From NCBI GenBank assembly GCA_026692885.1, contig JAPLNJ010001067.1, positions 1-7,590 on the forward strand: a DNA stretch of 7,590 nucleotides, written 5' to 3'. The notes under the pieces were generated by a model that saw only the letters and a program-made list of their open reading frames with translations, was not told the DNA's origin and searched no databases. Below are positions 6,388 through 7,590 of this stretch, one piece after another (position 1 is the stretch's first letter; each line of letters opens with the position of its first letter). The stretch comes from Planctomycetota bacterium (GTDB taxonomy: Bacteria > Planctomycetota > Planctomycetia > Pirellulales > Pirellulaceae). The position numbers and the translations under genes are program-made.

Positions 6388-7029
6388 ATGGAAAAGTTTC
6401 AAAAGTTTCTAAGCGGCCGCCTTGAACTCGTAAACTTCCTTGCTGCCAACGTCCCTGCTGCCAGCTACGCCGACTTGGTACTCATTATCACTGCCGTCTT
6501 ATCTGCGTGTGCGTCTGTCCGTTGGCCTGGCACTGGGATAGACAAATAACGGTTTATTGAACTCCTTGTCAGATACTCGCCGGAGGACTCACACGCGTCA
6601 TGGGTTTGTGTTCCTGCGCTCATAGATCAGGGCTTCCTTACTGAAATCGAAACCCCGTATGGATCGCCAGGACAATCTACGCGAATCTTCTGCGACCACG
6701 AAATTGACCTCGCGTTTGACGATGCGAAGACGAAATATCCCCGCGTTCCCAGCCCGCAGTTCCGCAAACACTCGTACGCCTCGTTGATTTATGAATGGCT
6801 GCGATGCGGCTACGCACACGAATACTGCGCGAACGAGAGTATTACTCCTGTGCCCGCGAGCCGGAGGCAAGCACGGATCAGCTACATCGGCAGGGCGACG
6901 CTGACAAAACTGCAACGCATGGTCTCGTTCCATTTCGATTACTTGATGGAACTCGCGCAACACCACGTCTCGACGCTCCCCAAGACATCCTCTCCAGTAC
7001 CGAGCAAGTGGTGGATAGATCAGGGATAA
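6388..7029 (+). pseudogene. Gene of unknown family broken by one in-frame TAA; HEPN-like motif
   Basis: One frame runs from ATG 6388 to TAA 7027-7029 and is interrupted only by TAA at 6547-6549 (codon 54). Both sides read as ordinary protein: before the stop, an N-terminal helix and a hydrophobic stretch, then WPGTGIDK; after it, RFIELLVRYSP and about 160 residues. No frameshift is needed. The first in-frame start-type codon after the stop is a TTG at 6784 deep inside the distal part, so re-initiation of a near-full product is unlikely. Intact, it would be about 213 residues. The distal part has Arg139 and His144 in LRCGYAHEY, an R-x4-H pattern as in HEPN ribonuclease folds. I do not recognise the family. 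An in-frame TGA at 6349-6351 limits the start. It begins 64 bp after the helicase. A sequencing error or readthrough remains possible. Confidence 0.65.
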
Positions 7030-7054
7030 TCAGGAGAACGCGGGGGCGGCAAGC

Positions 7055-7355
7055 AATAAAGGGGTCAGGAGCATCAATTGAGGGAACTGGCGAAAGCCGG
7101 TTGATTTCAGTGGTCCGGCTTGGTCCTCGGGCGACCGCGAGGACGGAGAGGGAACTCCCATCCTGGCGCCTTCGCCGTGCCTTGCACCCCAGGCGTCGCG
7201 GCCAAACAGGCTGCCACGCTGGAGGTAGCGACGAATCGCCGTGACTTAGGCTTCGGTTTCCGCGGCCGATGCGGCGTGCGCGAGGGAAACGGGGTCGGGT
7301 CTGGCGTGTTCAGTTTGTGCCTGTCAAGGCCAATTGATTTGATCCCGTTTCTATT
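7055..7355. mobile_element. Possible decayed RAYT/REP-type element with imperfect inverted ends
   Basis: The left end 7055-7080 contains AATAAAGGGGTCAGGAG followed by ATCAATTG. The right end 7331-7355, read in reverse, contains AATAGAAACGGGATCAA followed by ATCAATTG. The 8-bp inner tips are exact inverted copies (7073-7080 and 7331-7338), and the outer parts are similar with small gaps. Inside the left end lie two consecutive 7-bp stem-loops: 7094-7100 with 7115-7121, and 7123-7129 with 7138-7144. From memory, GGGGTCAGGAG-like ends occur beside REP-associated Y1 transposase genes. At about 300 bp it is too short for a transposase gene. No target duplication was identified. It could be coincidental similarity of two AT-richer segments. 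Confidence 0.4.
7107..7241 (-). pseudogene. Possible C-terminal remnant of a Y1 (RAYT-like) transposase
   Basis: On the minus strand the last 44 codons before the stop at 7107-7109 end in GWEFPLRPRGRPRTKPDH. A basic LRPRGRPR tail is a pattern I associate with the C-termini of RAYT-type transposases. The piece lies just inside the left end of the candidate element at 7055-7355, where the 3' end of such a gene would be expected. No HUH motif or catalytic tyrosine region is present, and the upstream residues in this frame look like low-complexity GC-rich translation. Treat this as a hint. Confidence 0.22.
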
Positions 7356-7414
7356 GCGCGTTTGGGGCAGGGGAAGGCTTCCCGGTGGAGGCCGGCGTGA
7401 TCCATTACTCTTCC

Positions 7415-7437
7415 GCCCCAAAGGGGCAAAACAAATC
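7415..7437 (+). repeat. REP-like repeat, copy 1
   Basis: A 23-base unit consisting of the dyad GCCCCAAAGGGGC followed by AAAACAAATC. It recurs with small changes at 7509-7531, 94 bases downstream, and in partial inverted form at 7573-7590. Units of this kind (a short dyad plus a GAAACAAAT-like tail) look like dispersed intergenic repeats rather than coding sequence. Confidence 0.6.
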
Positions 7438-7439
7438 AG

Positions 7440-7485
7440 CCCAGGGCAGAGCGTCGCGGCGACAGCCGCAAAGCGCCGCCCTGGG
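7440..7485. repeat. REP-like hairpin between the repeat copies
   Basis: CCCAGGGC at 7440-7447 pairs with GCCCTGGG at 7478-7485 (8 bp). Inside it GCGGC at 7456-7460 pairs with GCCGC at 7465-7469 across a GACA loop. The two stems are coaxial with an imperfect middle. It sits directly after repeat copy 1 and is probably part of the same composite repeat. No T-tract follows. Confidence 0.6.
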
Positions 7486-7508
7486 TACGGATTCGATTCA
7501 GCACGGTA

Positions 7509-7531
7509 GCCCTGAAAGGGCGAAACAAATC
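7509..7531 (+). repeat. REP-like repeat, copy 2
   Basis: GCCCTGAAAGGGC followed by GAAACAAATC is the second copy of the 23-base unit at 7415-7437. The two copies differ mainly around the centre of the dyad. Confidence 0.6.
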
Positions 7532-7572
7532 GGTTCATCCCGCACGCATTGTTCGTCCGATGCGGCCAAGGC

Positions 7573-7590
7573 TTGTTTCGCCCCTTCAGG
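7573..7590 (-). repeat. REP-like repeat, inverted partial copy at the window edge
   Basis: TTGTTTCGCCCCTTCAGG is the reverse complement of 7511-7528 with one mismatch in 18. Copies 7511-7528 and 7573-7590 thus form an inverted pair with a 44-base spacer. The repeat is cut by the end of the window, so the array probably continues. Confidence 0.6.

Noticed and set aside
6547..6549. Programmed readthrough or non-standard amino acid at the in-frame stop
   Set aside because: The stop is TAA, the least leaky stop and not used for selenocysteine or pyrrolysine; no recoding structure is evident. A simple mutation or error is more likely.
7107..7538. Overlapping open frames on both strands at 7107-7538 as real genes
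   Set aside because: They run through repeats and hairpins, have low-complexity Arg/Pro composition and no complete domain; only a short basic tail is kept as a weak transposase hint.
7415..7590. CRISPR array
   Set aside because: Only two direct copies plus one inverted copy with unequal spacing, an internal hairpin in the spacer, and no cas genes.

Overview
The window looks like a GC-rich bacterial chromosome fragment, most probably from a planctomycete. I infer this from the style of the genes (a secreted GH31 glycosidase, and a large helicase ending in roughly 74-residue repeats of a type I associate with planctomycetes), the lack of clear Shine-Dalgarno sites, and short GC-rich palindromic repeats in the intergenic DNA. 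No database search was possible, so the assignment rests on pattern memory.

Layout. Positions 1-475 hold no convincing gene and consist mainly of strong inverted repeats. A nested, near-symmetrical foldback spans about 1-274, a second hairpin with perfect 31-bp arms lies at 326-389, and smaller dyads follow up to the first gene. Positions 518-2902 encode a secreted GH31 family alpha-glycosidase with both catalytic aspartates and a C-terminal DUF5110-like region. After a 58-bp gap, 2961-6323 encodes an 1120-residue protein on the same strand. It joins an Mrr-like PD-(D/E)XK nuclease domain, an SF2 DEAH helicase motor and six tandem repeats of 71-74 residues. Positions 6388-7029 hold one reading frame interrupted by a single in-frame TAA, probably a recently broken gene; its distal part carries a HEPN-like R-x4-H motif. 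Positions 7030-7590 hold no intact gene: there is a roughly 300-bp element with imperfect inverted ends (7055-7355), possibly a decayed RAYT/REP-type remnant, then REP-like repeats that run out of the window.

How the parts relate. The glycosidase is a carbohydrate-degradation enzyme with no obvious link to its neighbour. The nuclease-helicase fusion resembles the front half of Type ISP-like restriction enzymes, and of the nuclease-helicase proteins that carry helicase-associated (HA) repeats. It has no methyltransferase, so it is best read as a defence or DNA-processing enzyme whose tail repeats may recognise DNA. The broken downstream gene with a HEPN-like motif could be the remains of a partner, which is inference only. 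The repeat-rich flanks and the broken gene fit an accessory, rearrangement-prone region.
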